From Macrothele yani (Eukaryota; Arthropoda; Arachnida; Araneae; Macrothelidae): a DNA stretch of 64,000 nucleotides. The stretch is from positions 226,985,331 through 227,049,330 of the forward strand of contig CM077034.1 in the NCBI GenBank assembly GCA_039090855.1, given 5' to 3'. The notes under the pieces were generated by a model. It saw only the letters and a program-made list of their open reading frames with translations. It made no database searches and was not told the DNA's origin. This document shows, in pieces, positions 42,456-52,705 of the stretch. Position numbers and translations under genes: made by a program. How positions within the stretch are numbered: position 1 is the stretch's first letter; each line of letters opens with the position of its first letter.

Positions 42456-43340
42456 GAGTAGTGTTGATTTGACGTCGATTTTTGGTTACCAGGTTGATAT
42501 TACGTCGAGGCATGGTTTTTGACGAAAAATCGGTGAGGCGGAACGTCAAGAAAAATCATTACATTGAATTTCAGTTTACATGTAGATGGTTTTACGCAGT
42601 TTATCCCTCTAGTTCCATTAGGTCGAATAATCGATGTTTTTATGCGATCTGTTAGCATCGCGCATGCGCCTTTGCAACCATTACGCGAAACAAACTTTTG
42701 AGATAATGGGGTGTTGATCGGTTGTATCATTTCTCTTGTAAGACGAGATTCTTATTTACCAGTCTCCTTTTTCTCCGGAAAGTTAAAAGTTTTTTTTTTT
42801 TTTTTTTTTTTGCTAAAGTGTGTTTATAAGAAGTTAAGTCTCGTTCCTTTAAGTAGAATTTTATTTAGGATGTATAATTTGTATGTACGCATATCCCAAT
42901 TAGGGATAGGTCTAGCGCGATGCTGAAAGATCACCAAAAATTCTGTGAAATTTTTGAAAATTGTGTGTCTTTTCGAATGCGTCCGAAAAGACTTAGATGT
43001 TGAAACAATAAACAAAAAATTATATGAACTTTTAATCGTAGACAGCGTCGTAGAATCGTACTACGAATACATTCTACGTTTTATGTCACAATTAAAAGTC
43101 TAGAATTTCATGTTTCAACATCTAAATTGTAGAGTAAACGTAGATTGGACATTACAACAGTACTAGAATCGATGACTAAACTGCGTAATATCAACGTAGA
43201 ATCGACGTCTACATTACGTAGCAACGACGTATATGTTTCTCTCGAAAGGTCGAATCTTCATCTACTGTTGACTTGATATCGACTTAATAGGTTTAAAATT
43301 CGACGTCGAAAAGACGTAACAAAGGTGAACAGGGATATCT
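42456..43340. mobile_element. Possible non-autonomous element with nested inverted repeats
   Basis: A non-coding 0.9-kb stretch rich in GACGT phrases (for example TTGACGTCGA near 42470 and ATTCGACGTCGAAAAGACGT near 43297). The region 42990-43128 forms a nested imperfect palindrome: TAGATGTTGAAACA (42994-43007) pairs with TGTTTCAACATCTA (43111-43124), CTTTTAAT pairs with ATTAAAAG, and CGTAGAAT pairs with ATTCTACG. Borders are uncertain. It may be a MITE or several decayed elements. Confidence 0.4.
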
Positions 43341-43341
43341 A

Positions 43342-44637
43342 CACAGTGCGTCAAAGAATTTTTAAGACTGGCGCTAGATTTCAGCCTACGGTGGCGCCAC
43401 CAGTGTAATCGCGAATGCGTTATAAACCGTCTGCTTGCTTTCTGCCAAAAGTACTGCGCAGTTGTTAAAGTAACTCAAACGAAACGGCCGTTCATTAGAG
43501 AAGTCAAATTTTTTTCATGTTCAATTATTAAGATGGAACAAAGGGCTGTTATTAAATTTAACGCAAAACTTGGTAAAAGTGCCTCGGAAACGTACCAAAT
43601 GATGAAACAAGTTGACGGTGAGTTTTGTTTAAGTAGATCAAATGTTTTCCTGAGGCACAAACGTTTTTTGGACGCTAGAAGATGATAAGCATACCGGAAG
43701 ACCAAGTTCATCTAGGACACCTGAGATTATTGAAAAAGTGCGCGATTTCGTGGCAAACAATCGAAGTGCGTCACTAAGAATGATGGAAGAGTCTTTAAAC
43801 ATCAACAAAGAAACGATTCGAACCATCCTGCATGAAGATTTGGGCAAAACAAAAGTCTGTGCTAAATTTGTTCCACACACGTTAACCAATGAACAAAAAT
43901 CAAGGAGAAGTGCACATTGCAGAGACATCATTTCAGCCGCTGAAAATGATCCTAACTTCTTAAAATCGATTGTTACAGGTGATGAAACATGGTGTTTTCA
44001 ATATGATCCTGAAACAAAGCGACAAAGTGCGGAATGGAAGTCAAAAAAATCACCACAAGCCAAAAAAACAAGAAAAGTTCCATCGAAAAACAAAACAATG
44101 CTCATTACATTCTTCGATAGTAAGGGTATTATCCACAAAGAATTTATTCCAAGTGGACAAACAATTACTGATGAGTTTTATTTAAATGTTATTTTGAGGC
44201 GTTTGATGGGCAGAATTCGTCGCATTCGTCCAGAATATCGGGATGAAAACAGTTGGTGTTTGTTGCACGATAATGCACCCAGTCACACCTCACTTCTTGT
44301 TCGTAGATTTTTGGCAAAAAGTAATGTGTGTTGAATCATCCACCGTATTCGCCTGATTTAGCACCCTGCGAATTTTTTTAATTCCCAAAACTTAAAATGA
44401 CGTTAGAAGGGTGTTATTCCGATGATATTTCGACCATACAAACAGCTCCGACGCGTGCTTTGGAGGCAATTCCCGCAAAGTGAACTGGAACAGGCATTCG
44501 AATCATTATTAAATCGCTGTAACAAGTGTATTGAAGCCAGAGGAGCTTATTTTGAATAACAAAACAAAACAAATTATAATTTCTTGTTTCTATTTCATTT
44601 TACAGACCCAGTCTTAAAAATTCTTTGACGCACTTTG
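43342..44637 (+). mobile_element. mariner element M2, complete with TIRs
   Basis: A 1,296-bp mariner with termini CACAGTGCGTCAAAGAATTT (left) and CAAAGTGCGTCAAAGAATTT (from the right), flanked by TA at 43340-43341 and 44638-44639. Same family as M1 and M3. Confidence 0.93.
43533..44559 (+). pseudogene. mariner transposase, broken (M2)
   Basis: The start is MEQRAVIKFNAKLGKSASET at 43533. The family frameshift lies just after the WHKRFLDAR-equivalent region (near 43675). A long frame then covers 43738-44334, with HEDLGKTKVCAKFVPH, VTGDETWCFQYDP (first Asp) and LLHDNAPSH (second Asp). A 4-nt deletion near 44330 shifts the frame again. Further on the third catalytic Asp codon reads Glu (PCEF), followed by a stop, as M1 also shows Glu at this position. 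There is another indel near 44472. Confidence 0.88.
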
Positions 44638-44639
44638 TA

Positions 44640-45196
44640 CACGCTGTAATGGTAGGACAGTGTACTTAAGGCGCAAAATTCAGATCTGCGTGTTTATTGA
44701 AGGTAATGAAATGTCAGCTGTTTAATATGGCAATTCTTAGCTGGAATTGTGCGGGGAGGGGGAGGCAACCTCATCTGGATGGGAACTTGGCCCTGCCTTG
44801 CATGATGGCGCTGCTCCAATGTCACGTCGCTAAAAACACAGAATAACTTCAGCTTATCACTGGATGATTCACTCGTCCAATCACATCTTGGCTCCTACGC
44901 TTTAGAAATTGCGAAGGTAACACGCTTTCTGCCAAAGCTGGCAGCAAGGACGGTTCCTTCTTGCATTCTTGTTTCGTTGGCAAACACTTTACATGCTTTC
45001 ATTTTATTTGTTTATTTATTTTTGTATAATTACGTCAAGTGTTTCGCTTTGGAATGTGCAGCTTTTATTTGTAATTGCTAAATGACGGTAAAAATGTTCG
45101 CCGAAGTAGATCGATAAATCTATATGGCAAACAAAATTAATATGCGTTGTTCACGAACGACGCATTAATTACCAAACTCAGCTGATTTAAGAAAGG
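44640..45196. other. Non-coding stretch, no gene seen
   Basis: About 0.55 kb without recognisable coding frames or repeats, ending at the start of the SINE array. Confidence 0.5.
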
Positions 45197-46830
45197 CCGC
45201 CCCGGTGGCGCAGTGGTCTAAGGCGCTGGCCTCTGATCATTCGTCCGAAGGGGTCCGGGTTCGAATCCCGTTCAGGCATGGATGTTGTGTTTGTCTTACG
45301 GTGCTGGCTCTCTCCCTTCACTGGAACCAGTGACCCTAAATTAGGGACGGGCGACTGCTTATAGCCCATTGAGTTGCTCACGGTGGTCGTTAAACCTCCG
45401 CCGCCCAGGTATCGCAGTCGACTAAGCGATGACCTATGATCATTCGTCCGTAAGGGGTCCGGGTTCGAATCCCGGTGAGGCATGGATGTTGTGTTTGTCT
45501 TACGGCACTGGCTCTCTCCCTTCCCTGGAGCCAGTGACCCTAAATTAGGGACGGGCGACTGCTTATAGCCCATTGAGTTGCTCACGGTGGTCGTTAAACC
45601 TCCGCCGCCCAGGTATCGCAGTGGACTAAGCGATGACCTATGATCATTCGTCCGTAAGGGGTCCGGGTTCGAATCCCGGTCAGGCATGGATGTTGTGTTT
45701 GTCTTACGGCACTGGCTCTCTCCCTTCCCTGGAGCCAGTGACCCTAAATTAGGGACGGGCGACTGCTTATAGCCCATTGAGTTGCTCACGGTGGTCGTTA
45801 AACCTCCGCCGCCCAGGTATCGCAGTGGACTAAGCGATGACCTATGATCATTCGTCCGTAAGGGGTCCGGGTTCGAATCCCGGTCAGGCATGGATGTTGT
45901 GTTTGTCTTACGGCACTGGCTCTCTCCCTTCCCTGGAGCCAGTGACCCTAAATTAGGGACGGGCGACTGCTTATAGCCCATTGAGTTGCTCACGGTGGTC
46001 GTTAAACCTCCGCCGCCCAGGTATCGCAGTCGACTAAGCGATGACCTATGATCATTCGTCCGTAAGGGGTCCGGGTTCGAATCCCGGTCAGGCATGGATG
46101 TTGTGTTTGTCTTACGGCACTGGCTCTCTCTCCTTCCCTGGAGCCAGTGACCCTAAATTAGGGACGGGCGACTGCTTATAGCCCATTGAGTTGCTCACGG
46201 TGGTCGTTAAACCTCCGCCGCCCAGGTATCGCAGTGGACTAAGCGATGACCTATGATCATTCGTCCAAAGGGGTCCGGGTTCAAATCCCGGTGAGGCATG
46301 GATGCTGTGTTTGTCTTACGGCACTGGCTCTCTCCCTTCCCTGGAACCAGTGACCCTAAATTAGGGACGGGCGACTGCTTATAGCCCATTGAGTTGCTCA
46401 CGGTGGTCGTTAAACCTCCGCCGCCCAGGTATCGCAGTGGACTAAGCGATGACCTATGATCATTCGTCCAAAGGTGTCCGGGTTCAAATCCCGGTGAGGC
46501 ATGGATGTTGTGTTTGTCCTACGTTGCTGGCTCTCTCCCTTCCCTGGAGCCAGTGACCCTAAATTAGGGACGGGCGACTGCTTATAGCCCATTGAGTTGC
46601 TCACGGTGGTCGTTAAACCTCCGCCGCCCAGGTATCGCAGTGGACTAAGCGATGACCTATGATCATTCGTCCAAAGGCGTCCGGGTTCAAATCCCGGTGA
46701 GGCATGGATGCTGTGTTTGTCTTACGGCACTGGTTCTCTCCCTTCCCTGGAACCAGTGACTCTAAATTAGGGACGGGCTACTGCTTATAGCCCATTGAGT
46801 TGCTCACGGTGGTCGTTAAATCTTCAATAA
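45197..46830 (+). repeat. Eight-unit tandem array of full-length SINE
   Basis: Eight head-to-tail SINE units of 203-205 bp starting at 45197, 45400, 45604, 45808, 46012, 46217, 46420 and 46623. Every unit keeps the tRNA-like head, with box B GGTTCGAATCC or GGTTCAAATCC, and the body, but only the last has an A-tail (about 46828). Units 2-8 have a variant head (CCGCCCAGGTATCGCAGTSG, with a changed box A) and differ from unit 1 (GGTGGCGCAGTGG). Since most units are 204 bp, a 302-codon minus-strand frame stays open; this is not a gene. Confidence 0.93.
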
Positions 46831-46970
46831 AAAAAAAAAAAGAAAAGGAAGAAACAAAAAAAGAAGAATGCACGTGTGGTCTTTCGTGATTTCCATACCC
46901 TGCTACTGTTGGATGACCTTGGCGACTTCCCGCACAAGTAAACCGGATGCTGTTAATTGTATTAATACTT

Positions 46971-47233
46971 TTAGCTGGAAAAAGCAGCTCACAGTAAAGC
47001 GCAGACGCTTAGCTTTGAAAATTTCCAGCTGAGAAAAGCAGCTCACGGGAAAGAGTGTCTGAGTTTCGCAGACGTTTAGCTTAGAGAATTAGTTTTGGCT
47101 GGGAAAAGCAGCTCACAGAAAAGAGTGTCTCAGTTTCGCAGATGCTTAGCTTAGAAAATTTGTTTTACCTGGGAAAAACAGCTCACGGAAAAGAGTGTCT
47201 TAGTTTCGCAGACGCTTATCTTAGTAAATTTTG
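46971..47233 (+). repeat. ~70-bp minisatellite inside the 769-bp unit
   Basis: Four diverged copies of a motif built around GGGAAAAGCAGCTCAC, AAAGAGTGTCT and AGTTTCGCAGACG. The same cluster recurs in the other two 769-bp copies (about 47740-48002 and 48508-48770). Confidence 0.8.
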
Positions 47234-47387
47234 TACTTTGTGTGAGTATTTATTTTATAAGTCTACTAGATATTTGTTAATTTTGCGAATGAGTCATGTG
47301 AGTAAAATTGGTTTATCTGAAAGAGAGCAAGGGAACGTTTCATGTGAACAAAAATCTGTTGTTCTGTTCGTGTTGTAACATAGCGGT

Positions 47388-47593
47388 GCCGCCCCGGTGG
47401 CGCAGTGGTCTAAGGCGTTGGCCTCTGATCATTCGTCCGAAGGGGTCCGGGTTCGAATCCCGGTGAGGCATGGATGTTGTGTTTGTCTTACGGCACTGGC
47501 TCTCTCCCTTCCCTGGAACCAGTGACTCTAAATTAGGGACGGGCTACTGCTTATAGCCCATTGAGTTGCTCACGGTGGTCGTTAAACCTTCAA
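47388..47593 (+). mobile_element. tRNA-derived SINE in copy 1 of the triplication
   Basis: A full unit with intact box A (TGGCGCAGTGG) and box B, ending CGTTAAACCTTCAAC and an A-run. Confidence 0.9.
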
Positions 47594-48156
47594 CAAAAAA
47601 AAAAAAAAAAGAAAAGGAAGAAACAAAAAAAGAAGAATGCACGTGTGGTCTTTCGTGATTTCCATACCCTGCTACTGTTGGATGACCTTGGCGACTTCCC
47701 GCACAAGTAAACCGGATGCTGTTAATTGTATTAATACTTTTAGCTGGAAAAAGCAGCTCACAGTAAAGCGCAGACGCTTAGCTTTGAAAATTTCCAGCTG
47801 AGAAAAGCAGCTCACGGGAAAGAGTGTCTGAGTTTCGCAGACGTTTAGCTTAGAGAATTAGTTTTGGCTGGGAAAAGCAGCTCACAGAAAAGAGTGTCTC
47901 AGTTTCGCAGATGCTTAGCTTAGAAAATTTGTTTTACCTGGGAAAAACAGCTCACGGAAAAGAGTGTCTTAGTTTCGCAGACGCTTATCTTAGTAAATTT
48001 TGTACTTTGTGTGAGTATTTATTTTATAAGTCTACTAGATATTTGTTAATTTTGCGAATGAGTCATGTGAGTAAAATTGGTTTATCTGAAAGAGAGCAAG
48101 GGAACGTTTCATGTGAACAAAAATCTGTTGTTCTGTTCGTGTTGTAACATAGCGGT

Positions 48157-48362
48157 GCCGCCCCGGTGGCGCAGTGGTCTAAGGCGTTGGCCTCTGATCA
48201 TTCGTCCGAAGGGGTCCGGGTTCGAATCCCGGTCAGGCATGGATGTTGTGTTTGCCTTACGGCACTGGCTCTCTCCCTTCCCTGGAACCAGTGACTCTAA
48301 ATTAGGGACGGGCGACTGCTTATAGCCCATTGAGTTGCTCACGGTGGTCGTTAAACCTTCAA
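48157..48362 (+). mobile_element. tRNA-derived SINE in copy 2 of the triplication
   Basis: The same SINE as at 47388, offset by 769 bp, ending TTCAATAAAAAA. Confidence 0.9.
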
Positions 48363-48924
48363 TAAAAAAAAAAAAAAGAAAAGGAAGAAACAAAAAAAAG
48401 AAGAATGCACGTGTGGTCTTTCGTGATTTCCATACCCTGCTACTGTTGGATGACCTTGGCGACTTCCCGCACAAGTAAACCGGATGCTGTTAATTGTATT
48501 AATACTTTTAGCTGGAAAAAGCAGCTCACAGTAAAGCGCAGACGCTTAGCTTTGAAAATTTCCAGCTGAGAAAAGCAGCTCACGGGAAAGAGTGTCTGAG
48601 TTTCGCAGACGTTTAGCTTAGAGAATTAGTTTTGGCTGGGAAAAGCAGCTCACAGAAAAGAGTGTCTCAGTTTCGCAGATGCTTAGCTTAGAAAATTTGT
48701 TTTACCTGGGAAAAACAGCTCACGGAAAAGAGTGTCTTAGTTTCGCAGACGCTTATCTTAGTAAATTTTGTACTTTGTGTGAATATTTATTTTATAAGTC
48801 TACTAGATATTTGTTAATTTTGCGAATGAGTCATGTGAGTAAAATTGGTTTATCTGAAAGAGAGCAAGGGAACGTTTCATGTGAACAAAAATCTGTTGTT
48901 CTGTTCGTGTTGTAACATAGCGGT

Positions 48925-49130
48925 GCCGCCCCGGTGGCGCAGTGGTCTAAGGCGTTGGCCTCTGATCATTCGTCCGAAGGGGTCCGGGTTCGAATCCCGT
49001 GAGGCATGGATGTTGTGTTTGTCTTACGGCACTGGCTCTCTCCCTTCCCTGGAACCAGTGACCCTAAATTAGGGACGGGCGACTGCTTATAGCCCATTGA
49101 GTTGCTCACGGTGGTCGTTAAACCTCCAAT
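48925..49130 (+). mobile_element. tRNA-derived SINE in copy 3 of the triplication
   Basis: The same SINE, offset by 768 bp, with one base missing after box B (CCCGTGAGG instead of CCCGGTGAGG). The tail is CCTCCAATC followed by A's. Confidence 0.9.
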
Positions 49131-49791
49131 CAAAAAAAAAAAAAAACATACCGGTAGATTTTTCGAGAAGGGACAGTTGTGAAAAGTATTTAGCAAGCAA
49201 GCCACATATATAAAAAAAAAAAAAATGTGTCCGAACAGTAAACGAAGATAATGCAGAAATGTGTTGATGAATTAATTGAGAAAAGAACTGCACAAGAATA
49301 GCATCGCTTAATGAAACTTTCGAAATTAACTGGTGCCTTTCGTGCAGCTAACATCCCATTTCCGAGATTGCTTGTCATTTCTGACTCATGTCACGTGATC
49401 TAATGCCCTTTCATGTGGGACCACGGCGGTTCTGATGCAGTCCGCAGTCCACTAGTACAGTATACGGTCGGGCCCAGTTATGGGACATCCGGGTCCGGGT
49501 CCGAAATTTTTTGACCCGTTTCCAACTCTGGTGATGCTAAGATATTCATAAAAACTCTTCCAGTTTGGCGCCCCCCCCTAAATCTGGCTCTCTAGGCCCG
49601 TTGCTTAAATCGTCCCTTATTGCATTCAAAGGGGTTTCAGCTTTACAGCATTCAATATTTGTTTCAGCTGACGGAACAGCAAAAATATTCAAAATATACT
49701 TATCTTCTGAATCAGTTGTTGCGTATCTTTAATCTTACACCGGATACTGATTTTAAAAAAAATATTTCACTTGTTGCTTGTGAATATCATA
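49131..49791. other. Non-coding stretch with a GC-rich element end
   Basis: No gene is seen. The part 49385-49510 has phrases in common with 57967-58080: CATGTCACGTGAT, TTCTGATGC-like, CAGTATA-GGTCG, and then GGGTCCGGGTCCG. These may be two remnants of one unknown element family. Confidence 0.45.
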
Positions 49792-49793
49792 TA

Positions 49794-51224
49794 CACTGAC
49801 GGAAAAAAATAAATCCCAACACCAAGAAGGGGTTGTGTTAGATAAACGACAGTTGGTAAGCGGTGAGAGTACATCTGTAAGATGACGTCTATGCAAATTT
49901 CGCGCTCGGCGCATGCGTGTGGCGCTAGTAGCGCCCCTCGGAACATGCAAAGCAGGTTTGCTGTAAATACGCGCTGTAACGTTCGTGAGCGTTAGTTATC
50001 GTTGAGATTCGACGTAGTGTGTTGATGTTAGTCAAGAATGCCTTTAAGAAGACGAAGAAGACATTATCAACAGCTCACGGAGTTTGAACGAGGTCGTGTA
50101 ATAGGGCTACGAGAAGGTGGATTTTCTTTCCGCAATATTGCAGAACGACTTGGCAGGAATGTAGCCACTGTGCATGATTGTTGGCAGCGGTGGTCAAGGG
50201 AAGGTACTGGCTCAAGAAGACCGGGTTCCGGCCGGCCACGTAGCACTACTGAAAGGGAAGACCGCCGTGTACGGCGTATGGCCGTGGCGCATCGTACCGC
50301 GTCTGCTGCAGCAATTCGAGCTGCAGTTGCCACCACAGTGACACAACGAACTGTTACAAATCGGTTACTTGAAGGACAGCTCCGAGCCAGACGCCCTGTA
50401 GCTTGCATTCCACTTACTCCAAACCACTGCCGTTTGCGACGTCAGTAGTGCCAAGCTAGAGCTCATTGGAGGACGGAGTGGAGATCTGTTGTGTTTTCTA
50501 ATGAAAGCCGGTTCTGCCTGGGTGCCAGTGATGGCCGTGTGTTGGTTAGAAGGAGGCCAGGTGAGCGCCTGCAACCAACCTGTCTGCGGCCGAGACACAC
50601 TGGACCTACACCTGGAGTTATGGTCTCGGGAGCAATTTCCTATGACAGCAGGAGCACTCTCGTGGTTATCCCACGCACCCTGATGGCACAGTTGTACGTC
50701 GGTCTGGTGATTCAACCTGTTGTGCTGCCATTCATGAACAGCATTCCAGGGGGTGTTTTCCAACAGGATAACGCTTGCCCGCATACCGCTGTTGTAACCC
50801 AACATGCTCTACAGAGTGTCGACATGTTGCCGTGGCCTGCTAGATCACCAGATCTTTCACCAATCGAGCACGTATGGGACATCATTGGACGACAACTCCA
50901 GCGTCACCACCAACCAGCATTAACCGTCCCTGTATTGACCGACCAAGTGCAACAGGCATGGAACTCCATCCCACAAACTGACATCCAGTACCTGTACGAC
51001 ACAATGCATGAACGTTTGCGTGCTTGCATTCAACATTCTGGCGGTTACACCGGTTATTAATGTACCAGCATTTCACATTCAAAATGGCTCTTCTCGCGCT
51101 TACAATAAGCCGTGATCTTGAAACCTTAATCGATTAAATATGTTACCTATACAAATGTATTGCCGCCATTTCATTCCTTTACAACTATTTTTTCGTGGTC
51201 TTGGGATTTTTCTTTCCGTCAGTG
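49794..51224 (+). mobile_element. Tc1-like element T7, complete with TIRs
   Basis: A 1,431-bp element. Termini read CACTGACGGAAAAAAATAAA (left) and CACTGACGGAAAGAAAAATC (from the right), with TA at 49792-49793 and 51225-51226. Upstream of its gene it has TGACGTCT (49883-49890) directly before the octamer ATGCAAAT (49891-49898). Confidence 0.93.
50038..51060 (+). pseudogene. Tc1-like transposase, one stop and Asp-to-Asn (T7)
   Basis: The frame runs for 340 codons from MPLRRRRRHYQQLTEFERGR to GGYTGY with a single interruption, TAG at 50446-50448, where a TGG codon is likely ancestral. The N-terminus has helix-turn-helix sequence and a GSGRPRSTT hinge. The first catalytic Asp, expected in FSDESRF, reads Asn (FSNESRFCL, near 50497). 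FQQDNACPH and SPDLSPIEHVWD keep the other two acids, with 32 residues between them by my count, not 34. Both lesions are G-to-A changes on the coding strand. It is nearly intact in length but not functional. Confidence 0.9.
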
Positions 51225-51226
51225 TA

Positions 51227-51280
51227 TTTTCGGCAAATGACATTTTCGCATCCAATTTGCCTTTGGAATAACGGGGGAGA
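51227..51280. other. Short spacer
   Basis: No feature recognised between T7 and the 5' remains of M3. Confidence 0.4.
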
Positions 51281-51372
51281 AGTCAAATTTTTTTCATGTG
51301 AAGTCAAATTTTTTTCATTAGAGAAGTCAAATTTTTTTCATTAGAGAAGTCAAATTTTTTTCATGTTGAATT
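51281..51372 (+). repeat. Fourfold ~22-bp repeat at the 5' end of M3
   Basis: The phrase GAAGTCAAATTTTTTTCAT occurs four times (51289, 51300, 51323, 51346). In M2 it occurs once (43500). The repeat replaces the normal mariner left end, so the left TIR of M3 is missing. Confidence 0.85.
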
Positions 51373-51378
51373 ATTAAG

Positions 51379-52405
51379 ATGGAACAAAGGGCTGTTATTA
51401 AATTTAACGCAAAACTTGGTAAAAGTGCCTCGGAAACGTACCAAATGATGAAACAAGTTTACGGTGAGTTTTGTTTAAGTAGATCAAATGTTTTCCTGTG
51501 GCACAAACGTTTTTTGGACGCTAGAAGATGATAAGCATACCGGAAGACCAAGTTCATCTACGACACCTAAGATTATTGAAAAAGTGCGTGATTTCGTGGC
51601 AAACAATCGATGTGCGTCACTAAGAATGATGGAAGAGTCTTTAAACATCAACAAAGAAACGATTCGAACCATCCTGCATGAAGATTTGGGCAAAACAAAA
51701 GTCTGTGCTAAATTTGTTCCACACACGTTAACCAATGAACAAAAATCAAGGAGAAGTGCACATTGCAGAGACATCATTTCAGCCGCTGAAAATGATCCAA
51801 ACTTCTTAAAATCGATTGTTACAGGTGATGAAACATGGTGTTTTCAAAATGATCCTAAAACAAAGCGACAAAGTGCGGAATGGAAGTCAAAAAGCTCGCC
51901 ACAAGCCAAAAAAACAAGAAAAGTTCCATCGAAAATCAAAACAATGCTCATTACATTCTTCGATAGTAAGGGTATTATCCACAAAGAATTTGTTTTAAGT
52001 GGACAAACAATTACTGGTGAGTTTTATTTAAATGTTTTGAGGCGTTTGATGGGCAGAATTCGTCGCATTCTTCCAGAATATCGGGATGAAAACAGTTGGT
52101 GTTTGTTGCACGATAATGCACCCATTCACACCTCATTTGTTGTCCGTAGATTTTTGGCGAAAAATAACGTCTGTCTGTTGAATCATCCACCGTATTCGCC
52201 TGATTTAGTACCCTGCGACTTTTCTTTATTCCCAAAACTTATAATGACGTTAAAAGGGTGTTATTTTGATGATATTTCGACCATAGAAACAGCTTCGACG
52301 CGTGCTTTGGAGGCAATTCCGCAAAGTGAACTGGAACAGGCATTCGAATCATTATTAAATCGCTGTAACAAGTGTATTGAAGCCGGAGGGACTTATTTTG
52401 AATGA
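51379..52405 (+). pseudogene. mariner transposase, one frameshift, DD34D intact (M3)
   Basis: This is the best-preserved mariner transposase here. The start MEQRAVIKFNAKLGKSASET is at 51379. One missing base after WHKRFLDAR (near 51530) shifts the frame, at the same point as in M1 and M2. From there a frame to 52405 is unbroken: KHTGRPSS, HEDLGKTKVCAKFVPH, VTGDETWCFQ (first Asp), LLHDNAPIH (second), PPYSPDLVPCDFSLFPK (third, 34 residues after the second), ending GGTYFE. Catalytic residues are intact, unlike M1 and M2. The shared frameshift and the missing left TIR make it inactive and immobile. Confidence 0.9.
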
Positions 52406-52485
52406 CAAACCAAAACCAATTATAATTTCTTGTTTCTATTTCATTTTACAGAACCAGTCTTAAAAATTCTTTGCCACACTGTGTA

Positions 52486-52703
52486 AGATGGCGGGTGTCG
52501 TAGAGCCTTAAATTACTATATTTTTATGTCAATAAGCCCAAGTTTTCTGGTTAAGTAATTGAACCTTATTGACTATTTCTGCCTCACCGTAATAATTATT
52601 GAAAATATAAAAAACAGGCGCAAAAAGTGGAATGGCTTGCTCTAATCCAAACTTTGGATCGCTGTATACCAAGCTGACACGTTTTCTATAGTGTTGTGCC
52701 AAA
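52486..52703. other. Spacer, no gene seen
   Basis: A short AT-rich, non-coding stretch between M3 and T3c. Confidence 0.5.
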
Positions 52704-52705
52704 TA

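Larger units (their letters stand above)
46831..49130 (+). repeat. ~769-bp segment in three nearly identical tandem copies
   Basis: Copies run about 46831-47598, 47599-48366 and 48367-49130. Each consists of an A-rich start, ATGCACGTGTGGTCTTTCGT, about 0.55 kb of other sequence and one SINE. The A-tail of each SINE forms the start of the next copy, so the exchange points were probably in SINE or A-tail sequence. Differences between copies are few. A 78-codon frame repeats at 47142, 47911 and 48679, but it overlaps the minisatellite below and has no known motif. Confidence 0.9.
51281..52483 (+). mobile_element. mariner element M3, left end lost
   Basis: A mariner of the M1/M2 family. The right terminus (CACAGTGTGGCAAAGAATTT read inward) is present with TA at 52484-52485; the left TIR has been replaced by a short repeat. 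Confidence 0.9.

Noticed and set aside
45187..46095. A 302-residue protein on the minus strand
   Set aside because: It is the antisense of tandem SINEs of 204 bp. The peptide repeats SINE sequence and has no domain.
45203..46760. Functional host tRNA genes on the plus strand
   Set aside because: The tRNA-like heads are SINE parts: they are fused to a SINE body and repeated many times, and the cloverleaf is not well kept.
47142..48915. A 78-residue gene present in three copies
   Set aside because: It is part of the 769-bp triplication and overlaps a 70-bp minisatellite. No codon bias or homology is visible.
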